DNA of 64,000 bases. Source: Anadara kagoshimensis. Taxonomy: Eukaryota > Mollusca > Bivalvia > Arcoida > Arcidae. Positions 1 to 10,903 of this stretch are shown here, piece by piece (the first letter of the stretch is position 1; each line of letters starts with the position of its first letter). The notes below the pieces were generated by a model. It ran no database searches and had not been told where the DNA came from. It saw only the letters and a program-made list of their open reading frames with translations. The stretch is taken from NCBI GenBank assembly GCA_021292105.1, contig CM037866.1:6532163-6596162 (forward strand), in the 5' to 3' direction. A program made the translations under genes and the position numbers.

Positions 1-121
1 AGTTGATAAAACCAACCCCACGTGGTGCAATTAATTTATGTAATGCGTCAATGAAATGATGTTAAAGGAACAACATGTAATACATAATTTTACAACGGTT
101 TTGATTAATGAAATCAATTAA

Positions 122-232
122 ATCAAAACAAACATACTAATCTATATCAAATTTAGAGACAAAGTAAAAACTTTGGAATTTGCAAGTGTGGTTAGGCACG
201 TAAACTTCAATCAGGGAAGTGAGGCTCAAACG
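122..232 (-). repeat. Penelope-like element 3' end relic
   Basis: This is a diverged copy of the roughly 200-bp PLE 3' terminal sequence that recurs across the window. It is recognised by the phrases AAACAAACATACTAAT, CAAAGTAAAAACTTTGGAA and GGGAAGTGAGG. Read on the minus strand it ends in the usual ATTAGTATGTTTG phrase. It directly follows the last Ig exon of gene A. Gene B has a PLE end in the same orientation at the same place (59203-59440). Confidence 0.7.
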
Positions 233-237
233 ATCAG

Positions 238-698
238 TCAAAATATTTTTACAAATGTAGCATCACTTAAATGAGTAAAATTAATTTTGTTGAATACTGT
301 GTAGTCGGGAATGATTTCTCTAAAAGTAATATGATCGTTGAGATAGTTTGTCGATATAAATCGTATTATGAAATTAATGAATAAAGAAGCATAGTTACCG
401 TAATTATTTTTTCTCTTCTCTATTTTAATTCCAATTGTCAAATTTCCTTCGCTGTTTCCAATAAAAAGATAATGTTGACGGAAATCATGTTCAGATGACA
501 CAACTTTCTTCAACAAAACGCTGTATATTGTATTGGACGTTATTGAAATGTTAGCATCAATATCAGAATTGTTGGACATCACATATGGTGTTGGGTTTGC
601 TTGTATTGAAACATTCATTTTGATTTCCTCCTTTAAGGTAGCGATTATCCTTTTCTCTATTCCATATACATAATTATTGTCTACTAAACTTGGTTTGC
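238..698 (-). CDS. IgSF gene A, exon 5: cysteine-poor Ig-like domain (3' end uncertain)
   Basis: The exon opens at an acceptor (AG at 699-700, after a T-rich tract) in phase 1, like the other Ig exons of this gene. It then reads CKPSLVDNNY and a beta-rich stretch with EHDFRQHYLFIGNSEGNLTI. The same design, with FVGENTGY and SDFRWYSVIIGNSLGSV, occurs in gene B at 59450-59757, so this is the paralogous fourth domain. It lacks the usual Cys pair of an Ig fold. The open frame runs to a stop at about 238, right beside a PLE end. A possible donor (GGTAACT) lies near the YGN motif, so the true exon end is not settled. The transmembrane exon would lie left of the window. Confidence 0.6.
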
Positions 699-902
699 CT
701 AATAAAAGATTATACAGTACATCGTGAAAAGAAAGACAATTGCTGTTTATTTAATGCTTTACGCATGAATTACATTTACAAAAAGTTTAATGAAAGACAA
801 TAAATAGCCATTCTACATCAATACTCACTAATTTGCTAGTTTAAGAATCTAAACACAAGTGGGTCGTAATAATGCTTTAAAATACTCTTTATTCATACTT
901 AC

Positions 903-1172
903 ATAAAACATCTAATTTGATGTCTTTTGTGTCTTTTGTTCCTATACCATTGAACGCAGAACATTCATATAATCCTGTGTCACCACAAGTAGTGTTTTTA
1001 AAATGTAACATAGCTTCATTTTCAACATTGTGTATTGCGTTGATTTTTTTGTTCTCTTTGGACCAGGATATGTTAGACAGAGGGTAACTATCAACACAGC
1101 ATGTAATGTTAACATTTGAATATTCTTTTACCGTCTTTGTCCCTTGCACAGTAAGATTGATCTTTGCTGCAT
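903..1172 (-). CDS. IgSF gene A, exon 4: Ig domain 3
   Basis: This 270-nt exon is flanked by an acceptor (TTTTGCAG) and a donor (GTAAGT) and has phase 1 at both ends, the classic exchangeable Ig exon. The product has the two Ig cysteines (NVNITCCVDSYP and DTGLYECSAFNG), a C-strand tryptophan (NISWSK) and the DTGxYEC F-strand signature. It ends in LDVL. Gene B carries an exon of identical length and phase at 60563-60832 with NVDSYPPSNISWSK and DTGIYECVAYNG, so the two are clear paralogues. It is expected to be an extracellular I-set or C2-type domain. The ligand cannot be inferred. Confidence 0.85.
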
Positions 1173-1875
1173 CTGCAAAATTAAATCTGCACTTTATTCT
1201 TCAGAAATTTTGCTGAAATATATGTATTTATTAAATGTGATAAACAAAAACATAGACCAATTAAATCTAACCGAATTTTTTTTAGAAATTTTTGATTTAC
1301 AAATCAAGCTGTATTTTGTACCACTTATTAAAGCAATTTTTTTTCGGAAACATATTCATTTCTAAACACATCTAAGATTTAAATCTTTATAAAATATTTA
1401 AATAAAAAAACAAACATACCGATCGATGTCAAATGCAAAATCCCATAGCCAAGTTTAAGTAAAATGACGCAAGAATTGAAATAATTAATATAAATTATGA
1501 ATAAATGGTAACTATTAAAACAATACAAGTGACAGCAAATTAATTTTTATCAATCCAAAATAAACATACTAATCCATATCCAAATCACAACCATAAAATA
1601 AGGGCTAAAACTTTAACACTTTATAAGTAAGTTCCTCCTGTTTACCTAGCTGCACCAGCTACATTTATAATCAAAAATGAAAAGGAAAGCGCACAAAGCT
1701 ATGGAACTTCAGATATATCTAGGGTAATTTTAAATATAAAGACATCAACAATAATGTAATAACGTCCATTAAACTTTTTAAGGATCAGCCTTGATCTGTA
1801 ATGTCCTTGTGTATTTAAACATAAAACAATGCATATATAATGACAGTGTTCTGTGAGAAGATCCATACTACTTAC

Positions 1876-2148
1876 AATTTATATAAATACTGAATCTTTT
1901 CGACAATATATAGCTATCATTTCTAGGATTTTCTGCCAAACAAGTATAGTCTCCATTGTCGTGTCCAGACATATTAAGGTAAACAGTGTCAAAAACAGTT
2001 GAAATAGTAATATTTGTCTGTTTGCCCTTTCTCCATGTTATGATACACTCGGGGTTACATTCTGCCGAGCAATTTATTCTCATAAGTTTGTTTGTTTCGA
2101 CACCGACAAGTTTCACGTCTTTTGATGTTTTTATTTCATTTGGTCCAT
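1876..2148 (-). CDS. IgSF gene A, exon 3: Ig domain 2
   Basis: A 273-nt, phase 1-1 exon with an acceptor (TCTATTGTAG) and a donor (GTAAGT). The Ig cysteines sit in NCSAECNPEC and GDYTCLAENP. The C-strand is IITWRKG and the F-strand motif is HDNGDYTC. The start GPNEIK and the CxxECNPxC pattern are repeated in gene B (61349-61621, also 273 nt). Several N-glycosylation sequons (for example NMS and NIT) fit an extracellular location. Confidence 0.85.
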
Positions 2149-2675
2149 CTACAATAGACAAAATGCATTTCATAACTTCTGTTTAATTTAGATTTCATAT
2201 GATTTGGTCGGGAAATGATAGTTTAACTTACTGACAAGACATGTGGTCACCTCTCTGATTATTAATGTTAAAATGTTCATACACGATATTGAAAATCAAA
2301 ATGTCAATGTCTTAAACTACGAATTGGTGTAGTTTTCTGAAAATCTCAAATTTATTGTTCTTTTTATCTTGTTCATCACAATTTTTTCCAGAATATAACT
2401 TAATATTAATTTCTTTTATTTTATATATTGTTGAAAAATTTATGTTATATTTGTCTTATTTTTTAAAATAGTTTTTGGCATGTTTTTTCCAAGAAGTTAG
2501 TGGTATTTATTCGGGGACTATAAGATTTCATCTTTCCTAGTGCGTAATAAATACGACTAATTCCTCACGTAATACTTCATATTTGGATTTATTCTTCAAT
2601 TATGACTCCTAAGAAGTTCTACATTTGAAATTGTATGACTTTATGATTTTAATGTTTATATACATGTATTGCCAC

Positions 2676-3146
2676 CTTGCCTTTTCTCTGCAGCAATACT
2701 TCTGCTTCTTCTGTTAAAAGTGTATTTGTTTCCTAATTAATATGATATGGTAGATCCTCAAGTTTTATGACAGTCATCACAGCATTGTTGATAAGTTTTA
2801 TGTCTCTTTTTTAGGATTGCCCTTAGTATATTTGACGTCCCATAGTTCCATGTTACTTTCATTCAATTTTGATTACACTTTGCCGTCATCACAATATTGT
2901 TGATAAGTTTGATGTCTCTGTGTCCAGGATTACCATTGATATATTTGACGTCTCATAGTTCCATGTTGTTTCACACAATTTTAATTACACACGTTGCGGT
3001 TGTAGCTAGCTAAACAGGAGGTGCAACCGACCTGACTTCCTTGGTGAAAGTTCATGTGTCCAATCTACCTTGTCAGTTCCAAAGTTTTTAATTAGCTTCT
3101 GGATTGTGAATCGAATATAAATCAGTATATTTGTTTTCGGTTATAT
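2676..3146 (+). repeat. PLE 3' end with an internal duplication
   Basis: Plus-strand PLE 3' region lying in the gene A intron between Ig domains 1 and 2. It shows the phrases TGTTGATAAG, TATATTTGACGTC and GTAGCTAGCTAAACAGGAGGTG. The block with the TGTTGATAAG and CCATGTT phrases occurs twice in tandem (from about 2767 and again from about 2884), so the copy is rearranged or was inserted as a partial dimer. Confidence 0.7.
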
Positions 3147-3311
3147 CAGTGATTATACGTGTCGTTTAAAGCTAGGTTTAACTACCAAAGTTAGTTTTTT
3201 TTTAATTTTAAGGATTCGTATTGGAATTTGTTTTACCGAATCACCGATATAAGATTATTTTTTCGATATCATTTTTGTATAGCCAAAATAAATATAAGAT
3301 ACATTACTTAC

Positions 3312-3602
3312 ACCACACGCTGAAATTAATAATGTGAGTGATATATTTTAAATCCTTCCATGAATAAATGCCGGAATCATCCCTCGACGTGTTTTCAAAA
3401 CAAAATTCTAACTTCTCTACTTTACCGTTGTTAGCGGTAATTCTTTTCTTATAAGTTTCACCGATAGTCGAATGCCACACATTGTCTAATAATACCCAAT
3501 TAACAACTGCTGTAGATTTCTTCTTAACGATAATAGGCCCTTCAGATTGATTGATCTTGATGGTTATGCAGTTTTTTCTATTTTCAAAACCACCGAAGAA
3601 AT
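3312..3602 (-). CDS. IgSF gene A, exon 2: Ig domain 1
   Basis: A 291-nt exon in phase 1 at both ends, between an acceptor (CATTTTATAG) and a donor (GTAAGT). It is the membrane-distal domain: NCITIKIN, then TAVVNWVLLD and the F-strand-like TSRDDSGIYSWKD. The usual F-strand cysteine is replaced by Trp (IYSW), so this domain probably lacks the canonical disulfide. The reading frame continues from the signal-peptide exon at 4335-4398 and into Ig domain 2, which supports the model. Its counterpart in gene B is only partly inside the window (63819 onward). Confidence 0.8.
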
Positions 3603-4334
3603 CTATAAAATGCAAATTAGGTAGATTGTGTTGTATATAAATGCATTTTTTTGTTCTCATGCAAAAGTATATACAGAAAATTTAACTCATTATTTGTAAA
3701 GTTTCGAAACAAAAACGGAGACATGAAGTTTAGTTTCTGTTATTGTTATTGATCGATTGAAATGCAGTACTGAACAAATAAATTTGTATCGCAATAACAC
3801 TGTTAGTTTTTTTTTTAAAGTATCTGGAATTTCAAAATTTGCGTTCTAACACGACTTATCAAGAATTTTATTCACAAACAACCGACTAGTGCTGAAAATT
3901 AAAAAAGGTTTAATAATACTTGATATGTTCGTAGGTAAGAGTTTTGAAATATATTCCCCATGCAAATTTATATATGTAAAATTATACATTTGCTTCTTGA
4001 TCGTAGATTGAATTATTTTGGAAGACTTAATTTGCTGCGTTTGACATGAATATGTTTATTTTTGCGCAACCCATATTTTGAAAGTACGATTAATTGGACC
4101 AATTTTTATGTGATTTTCTGTTTAAAGAACACTTTATCAATTATCACATTGTAAAAGATTTTAAAGAAATATTGCATTGTAGATGAAGGCAAATTTAAAA
4201 TTGATGACAAAAAGAAAACAACGGAAATGCAAAATGACATTTTTATCAAACGTAAACACGTTTGACGGAAATTTAAGGATGTTTTGAGAAATTAAAGTAA
4301 AATTTAAATGTTTAATTAGATGAACAAAACTTAC

Positions 4335-4398
4335 CTGACTGAAATGTATAAAGTATTTCTAAATTAAAAATGACAAAACAAAATGTAATTGCTTGCAT
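4335..4398 (-). CDS. IgSF gene A, exon 1: start codon and signal peptide
   Basis: The start codon is followed by MQAITFCFVIFNLEILYTFQ, a hydrophobic N-terminus of signal-peptide type. A good donor (GTAAG) follows after 64 coding bases, leaving phase 1, exactly what the Ig domain 1 exon at 3602 needs. The exon is too short to be found as an ORF and was identified from the splice site and frame. It puts the start of gene A near 4.4 kb, transcribed leftward. Confidence 0.7.
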
Positions 4399-4876
4399 TT
4401 TAGATATTGTAAAATTGTTACTATATAGTCAAAACTCAATGTTTAATCCATATGTCTCTGATCCTCGATCATCTCATATGAACCATGTGTTTATGTGGCA
4501 ATTAAATACCAGTTAATTTGTTTTTTAAATTGAATTACTACTTCGGAAATAAATGTTATTCAAAATATAACTTCCTTATTTTAATTAAATAATTAAATAA
4601 AATTAAATGATTGATTAAATTATTACACAAATTGATTCCGATTTGAGGTTAACGGAAATAGTCGTTTCCTTTGAATGATATGTAAATTGAAGGCAATGTG
4701 TTACAAGTAACACTCAACGTGAACATCTCTAACCAATCCGGTAATGATATCCTCTATATAAATTGCAATTTTACCTTGCTTTGTTTAATCGTACAAAATT
4801 TTCACACAAAATTTAATGAATAGATGATAGCCAATTTTTGCATTCATATATTCATTCATTTGACTGTATATGTACA

Positions 4877-4911
<35 letters not shown>

Positions 4912-5459
4912 GTTTAAAGTGTTTAAAGATGTTTAAAGTGAAATCTCCTGTTCTCATCTATCCCGTTTGAATACATATGTCCCATATCTGTGCCCATTCA
5001 GTTATCTCCATCCCAGACAGCAGTCAAAAATAAACGTCGAAGAGTGTCTATCAAATTGGTTTTTGACGAAACTTTATATCATATGCTAAAAATCATTGAG
5101 TACAACTTATAATACCGTGTGCATTTATTTTTTTTTGTTGTTGTTTCACTTAAAAAGTTTTTGATTAAAGTAATTGAATCTTACTTTCCACTTTCAAATA
5201 ATTTGTTACAATAGTTTGATCTTTTGTAGTGTTTTGAATACATTGAAATCAAACGAAAAGCAGAGATATTTATAAAACATGGAATAAATGAAAAGTACAA
5301 TGTTTTCATATGTATTTCATGAATGCACAAATGATGATATAACACAGACAACGTTTTTGATTTTAGATATTGAATCAGATTTAAACCACATGTAATATAT
5401 GGTGAGAATCAACCTTGTGATAAACTGTCTCCTGATGGTTTTAAAAATTATTTTTACAG
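4399..5459. promoter_or_regulatory. Intergenic region between divergent genes A and C
   Basis: Gene A starts leftward at 4398 and the first recognisable gene C exon starts rightward at 5460, so this 1-kb AT-rich stretch probably holds both promoters. A TATA-like TATATAAAT lies at 4755-4763, and a poly-T run of about 29 bases at 4880-4908. No signal-peptide exon for gene C could be identified with confidence. The promoter role is inferred from the head-to-head layout only. Confidence 0.35.
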
Positions 5460-5745
5460 GCACTAACCTGACAGTATGTGCGGGAAATGAAGCATCTTTT
5501 TACAGCGAACTATCTAGCACATCCACGGTGTTTATAGGGAAGTAATACAATAGGAACTTATCAACCTGAGAAAGGAATTATTATTTATGCAGAATTCAAA
5601 GACCGTTACTCGATAGTTAAAACAAGATATGGTATTACATTAAATATTAATGGCACGCAGGTATTGGACCAAGGACGTTTCGTCTGTGAGATAACATACA
5701 TCACTGGTCCAGATGTGATAAAGGAACTACATCTTATTGTAAAAG
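5460..5745 (+). pseudogene. IgSF gene C: V-type Ig exon with a reading-frame break
   Basis: The exon has an acceptor (ATTTTTACAG) and a donor (GTAATT), and its end leaves phase 1, matching the next exon at 7023. The first part reads TNLTVCAGNEASFYSELSS and the second ends DQGRFVCEITYITGPDVIK. The two Ig cysteines and the DxGxFxC F-strand are therefore present. The two parts lie in different frames because of one frame shift near the middle, which also brings a stop. The gene copy may be inactive, or this exon may be skipped or contain a sequencing error. It is transcribed away from gene A. Confidence 0.6.
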
Positions 5746-6262
5746 GTAATTGAAAAGTCGCTTTCCGAAATGATATTCACCATAATGTCAATAATGAATC
5801 CACTTTTGTGATAGAAATTTAAAATCCAATAACGTAATCAAACCATGGTCTGTTTTATCGGTTCATATTGACTAAACATTACTTGTAAAAGGGAAATAAC
5901 TCGTGTCTTTTTTTACAATTTCTGACCGTTTTTCTGTTTTTCTGCTCCGGATTCTTTAATGTAATTGAATTGCAAACTTGATAATGTTCGGTAGCAACTT
6001 TCAAAGGATAATAAACAAACTAGTGTGAAATTTATATGACATATAAGCAAATATGAAATTCTTACGTTCTCTGTTCAAGGTGACGGGAGCGAATTAAAAC
6101 AAAATAAATTCATGCTTCGAAGACTTAAAACTGGTAGTGTGGAAAGGAACACTTGATTTCTGGAAGTGTTAAAAAATTTAGGCATCTTTAACATGGATTA
6201 GTAAGTTTGTGTTTGGTTAAGACAAAACTGTGGAATTTATCTGACATATCTAGACGTATCAT

Positions 6263-6522
6263 ACACACAACTCCATACCATTGGTTAGACGATCGGTTAG
6301 GAAAAAGATATAATTGAAATATGCCAATGCAATGAAAAATATAACATGGTGAAGGGGTTACTTTAAAACTAGAACTGTCCCCTGAAAGCCAGACACACAA
6401 CTCTATACCATTGGTTAGACGATCGGTTAGGAAAAAGATATAATTGAAATATGCCAATGCAATGAAAAAAATAACATGGTGAAGGGGTTACTTTAAAACT
6501 AGAACTGTCCCCTGAAAGCCAA
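6263..6522. repeat. Perfect-looking 130-bp tandem duplication
   Basis: Two copies of a 130-bp unit begin with ACACACAACTC at 6263 and 6393. They differ by only a few bases. The unit includes ACCATTGGTTAGACGATCGG and ends in CCCCTGAAAGCCA. The near identity indicates a recent local duplication inside a gene C intron. Open frames here are artefacts of the repeat. Confidence 0.85.
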
Positions 6523-6794
6523 ATTCCTTCGACTCAACATTTGATGTTTTCCTGCGACCTTGACCTGTTTCAGTTTTATGACAGTCGTCTAAAGTAATTA
6601 TGAGATATGGCCAAGCCATGAATTTACACGAGCAGACAGACATATACCTATATGCCCCTACAACTGGTTAAGTTAATGCAAAGTCTGAATGATTCACGTG
6701 AAATGAAAAGTTTAAAGAAACTTTTGACTGTAAGCAAAGGTTAAAACTAACTAGATTTTATTGTATTCGTATCAAGACAACACTTACAGCCTTC

Positions 6795-6849
6795 GGGGTT
6801 TATACCTAATGTGTCCGCTAAATGATTTGAACAAATTAGGTATAACCCT
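6795..6849. repeat. Short inverted repeat
   Basis: GGGTTTATACCTAAT (left arm, from about 6796) faces ATTAGGTATAACCC (right arm, to about 6847) across a loop of about 24 bases. It could be the remnant of a small inverted-repeat element. Nothing else marks its function. Confidence 0.55.
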
Positions 6850-7022
6850 TTGCGTTACATATCTTCGTTAATTACAATCAAGCTATTTCTGTGGCCAACC
6901 ATTAAACTGGTTCAGACGGGGTTAGACAAACACTAGTTTTAGTTCGATATGTTCGTTATTTTAAAACTTAATTATTGGTTCACATTTGTAATAAATGAAA
7001 TATTTATCATTTTTAACTTCAG

Positions 7023-7189
7023 AATTTGTCAATAAATTTGAACCTTTTTTTAATGACAAGATTATAAAGATAATACAATTTAACATTTCAGAGAAAGCAA
7101 ATTCAAGTCTCATAATGTTTGAGAAAATTGTGCAAGGTTCCAACACGTTTATAACATGCCATGCAAATCGAGGTCGCGTAAAATTAAAG
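7023..7189 (+). CDS. IgSF gene C: juxtamembrane exon, first half
   Basis: The exon runs from an acceptor (TTTAACTTCAG) to a donor (AAG/GTAAAA), 167 nt, phase 1 in and phase 0 out. The start phase fits the Ig exon ending at 5745 and the end phase fits the next exon at 23498. The product includes NISEKANSS and VQGSNTFITCHANRGRVKLK, with an N-glycosylation sequon. It may be the first half of another Ig-like or cysteine-rich domain; the fold is not recognised. The intron that follows is 16.3 kb long, mostly because of the LTR element inserted in it. Confidence 0.6.
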
Positions 7190-8640
7190 GTAAAACAACC
7201 TCTTTATCACCTGCCTTTCAAATACCTACCTACCTATCATCCTCGTCACTGGTGGGGCAAAAGGCCATCAGTGGTTTCTGTTACTAAAACTATTTACAGA
7301 ATGAGGCAGATAACCTCATGCCTAACACCCCAACCTAGAGGGCCAGGTTTTTTTTCAAAGGTTTCCATTATATAGAATGGTTGCTTACCAAAGCCAATTG
7401 AGCTATTTTTTCCAGGTTTTATGTCAAAGTTTTCCTTCTCTTAGATACGCTGTCCTCCCAAACGAATGACTATCATCTAGCCACACTATTTATTCATAGT
7501 TGGGACAAGGATGAGTGCTAGGGCGTGTCCACACACCGGTGGGCCTACATACTGCATCTCTTGGGGCCTTGCTTCTCCGAGATCCCCTACAGTTTAGCCA
7601 AGAGTCCTAGACCCCAGTTTCCATGCGCTGCCACGAAGAGGCACTGTAGAGATCTTAGACTGGACGAGGCTTTGTACTGGCAAGAAAGACTGATGCACTC
7701 GGCTTTCTTTTTCACCAACAAAAGAAGGCTAGCCACACTAGACACATATCCAATCTCTGCGGCTTTGCAACCACTATCACGATGGAACCACTAACACTTC
7801 GAAAAGGGGCATATTTAGTTCAACTAACCGTTTTTCTGTCGATACATGTACTTCTTGCACAGATTCATTCTTCAAAATTACTGATGAGTACGTTTTATTC
7901 TGAAACGACCGTCTTATGCTGCAAATCATGTTTAAAAATAATTACGAAACTTGGTGCTTATCATTTACTGGAGTTGGTTTGCCCTCTCTATTTGAAGAAG
8001 AAAAAACAAAAACACTAAGTTTTCTGAAACGCATGGCTGGAACAAATGATACGGGATTTCGCTTTTCTTAAGTCTTTAACTTGTAATAAAAAGGAATACG
8101 GTTTTAAATTTCGAAAAATTTTAATATGTCTTTAAACTTGAACGTCTTGTCAGAGGTAATTCTCCAAACTATTTTTGAAACTTGGTACCACGCATCAGCA
8201 TTACTAGTAGATGTTCCAATTGATACAACAAATTTATTTGCTAATTATAATTGTCCTAGGAATTACGACCGTTTGACTGAAATACGCAAGCAATTGAATG
8301 TTTTGAAACACATGACTGAATTCAAAAATTGATGTGATATTCTGCTTCTATGTTATCTACAAATAATTTCTTTCTTTGGTTAAAGAATTGGTTACAAGTT
8401 TTTCTTGAAGTTCAAATACTTACAAATGTCTTCAGTGTTATAACTTGATTATATGACCAGGCAATAACATGGGGTTTTCAGTGCTGAAATTTTCTTAAAT
8501 GACCTTACTTTTTTAGTTTAGAACTAATACTTGGGTCAGGACTTATTTCAAACCTTTGTACTTTTATAATCATCAAAGTGTTGTATCTGTGTTCAAATTA
8601 GGTAAATACTTTGTGCCTATCATTTTGAAAAAAACATGGC
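7190..8640. other. Intron stretch with a GC-rich unrecognised block
   Basis: Between 7180 and about 7800 the base composition turns clearly more GC-rich than its surroundings, with phrases such as CACCGGTGGGCCTACATA and GCGCTGCCACGAAGAGGCAC. Short open frames run in several registers but none shows a protein motif. It is best explained as one copy of a dispersed non-coding repeat. From 7800 to 8640 I see nothing beyond AT-rich sequence. Confidence 0.4.
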
Positions 8641-8654
8641 CATTTTTCTCTGGT

Positions 8655-8735
8655 AAAAGTTCATGTGTTTTACTTTGTAAAGTTTTCAGACTGTAATTTT
8701 TTATTGTGATTTCAACATGGACTGGTATTAATATT
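8655..8735 (+). repeat. Decayed PLE 3' terminal fragment
   Basis: CTGGTAAAAGTTCATGTG, then AAAGTTTT and TTGTGATTTCAACATGGACT, follow the order of the PLE terminal phrases (GGAAGTTCACGTG, CAAAGTTTTT, GATTGTGATTCGGACATGGA) with deletions. It is a weak, old copy. Confidence 0.4.
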
Positions 8736-9781
8736 TTCTATTTGAAAAATAAAAAGAAAACACAGGATAAATAATCCGTTCCACATAATATGTTAATAAT
8801 AAGAATGGCGACCGCTTCAATGGAACTAGTTCTACATCTACATAAAAGCTTGGTATCGTTTGATTATTGCTATCATTTTATAATTGCATTAATTCAATAC
8901 GTTCTGCGCTCTATTCTATTTCCAGATACATGAATGGTTACTACGTTCAATGTTTAATACACCAATTACTTTATCATACTCGATGTACCGTGTTTATTTG
9001 AGAATGTAATAATGTGACGAATTATGGTTCCTAACCATATATCTTCAAGCATAATATGCTGTGATGTTGTTATAATACGTTGAAATCAGTGATATACTAA
9101 ATGTTTATTTTATTATTTTGACTATACTGGTTTTTATTATCGGCAGAATGGTTTTACAAGTCACCATTGTTAATGCCACAGTTTGTTTCTGTACTTAAGT
9201 ATTTTTAATAAATTTATTATTATTTTATGGTCACATCATCGAGAACGCGCCGCCATTTTGTTTACATTGGTTTATCAGCGTTCGATATTTTGACATCGGT
9301 TTTAGAACCCTTGTACAGCATTTTGAACATAATTTAACTTATGTAAGTTATTTCCAAGGCCCAAATATTGGGATGACATACCTGTTTTGTCTGTTCAGAG
9401 CGTAAATTCTGTATAAATCCATATAATTTAACATTCAAGTTTGTCCGTCCCGCTCTGCAAACTTTGATACACAGCCAGCATCAGTTGCTTTTTGTACTTT
9501 TATATTTTTGAGCTAAACACTTGAATATACAATTAATCCCGATTAATTTAAGTTCTTTAGCATATTAGGATTATTTAAGTGAAATAATGATTATTATTAC
9601 GGCATTTTACTATTTTTAATTATTTTTATTTTCACGCACTACTTTGTATTGCGCCGTATCTCTGGCCATAACCAGTGCACCGGTTTACGGAAAATGCCGA
9701 ATCAGTACTTCTCCCTATACTTTCAATGGAACACCGATCTCCGAATCAGTTCCAGCATCCCGAATGAGTACCCGGTCGGAG

Positions 9782-9817
9782 TATAAATAGAGCGGCGGTG
9801 GCGCAATCGGTTCAGTT
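9782..9817 (+). promoter_or_regulatory. LTR core promoter: TATA box plus initiator
   Basis: GTATAAATAG is followed at standard distance by GGTTCAGTTC. The initiator A at 9814 lies about 31 bases from the TATA box, as in arthropod and other animal RNA polymerase II promoters. The 3' LTR has the same pair at about 22313-22349. Transcription of the element should start here. Confidence 0.65.
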
Positions 9818-10045
9818 CTATTCTGACCGTTGTCGGGTGTACTCAAGCATTGCCTTTGAGACAAGAACCCTTAGGTAATTTAGGAATTACTAGTCCAAAC
9901 CATTTATGGCTCATTTTTAGCAGTGAATCTATTCTCAGGATTTTATTTCGTTTTCGGGGATTTAATTCTATTTTTGGATTATAGTAATAAAATGAATATT
10001 ATTGAAATAATAGCCAACGCGAATTTACATAATAGTGTTATAAGC

Positions 10046-10437
10046 TAGTGTCAAAGCAGCCTATTTATATGTTTACAGGTGTTAATTTTTACCTGTTCAA
10101 GCATTGTTTTAACATTCAGTGTGTGTGCTCAGTGGTATTATTATAGTGTCAAAGCAGCCTATTTATATGTTTACAGGTGTTAATTTTTACCTGTTCAAGC
10201 ATTGTTTTAACATTCAGTGTGTGTGCTCAGTGGAATTATTATAGTGTCAAAGCAGCCTATTTATATGTTTACAGGTGTTAATTTTTACCTGTTCAAGCAT
10301 TGTTTTAACATTCAGTGTGTGTGCTCAGTGGAATTATTATAGTGTCAAAGCAGCTTATTTATATGTATACAGGTGTTAATTTTTACCTGTTCTAGCATTG
10401 TTTTAACCTTCATTTGTGTCTGCTAGAGAGTGTGCTC
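10046..10437 (+). repeat. Four tandem 98-bp units inside the 5' LTR
   Basis: Units start with TAGTGTCAAAGCAGC at 10046, 10144, 10242 and 10340. The first three are almost identical and the fourth is diverged and merges into the LTR tail. Each unit holds ACAGGTGTTAATTTTTACCTGT, an imperfect palindrome. The same array is in the 3' LTR from 22579. It lies downstream of the promoter, so it would be in the transcript leader. Confidence 0.9.
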
Positions 10438-10903
10438 GTTGATATTATTTAATTTATTAAAATGAACGCATGATACTGAGAATAAATATAAATTTCATAT
10501 AATTTTGCCGACTTAATTGTGATTTAAAGAAGACCTCCAACACTGGGATCAGAGACCTCTGATATTTTTTTATGTTTCTGCTGGACCTAGATCCAATGGA
10601 TCTAGATTAGTTCACATCAAACCTCAAAGTGTTTATCCTGCTTGTGCTATTGTGACTCGTATGATTAATATAATACACCTGTACATCTGTCCAACCATAC
10701 TCTGGAATATATAAATTGGCCTGCAAGGCATTTGCTCGAGAGCTTTTGTTAGTTGTACTTTCAACATTACTTACCACCCAGAATAACTGAAAAAGTGTAA
10801 TCCTGTTTAGAGCAAGAGTTCAAAACATATAAGCTCTAACCCTTTACTGGGGTTCGAACCCACAAGTAATTACAACGTGCTCAACGCTCGGTTCGTTACA
10901 GTT

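Larger units (their letters stand above)
9013..10900 (+). repeat. 5' LTR
   Basis: An unusually long LTR with TG...CA ends. It contains a core promoter (TATAAATAG at 9782-9790 with a TCAGTT initiator about 30 bases downstream), four tandem 98-bp units, and AATAAA signals in its right part. The right end is followed by the primer-binding site. It is nearly identical to 21546-23433. Confidence 0.95.

Noticed and set aside
7525-7794. 89-residue frame in the GC-rich block
   Set aside because: Overlapping frames in other registers are equally open and no motif is visible; more likely a non-coding repeat.
10046-10437. CRISPR-like array
   Set aside because: Units are contiguous 98-bp repeats without unique spacers, inside an LTR of an animal retroelement.
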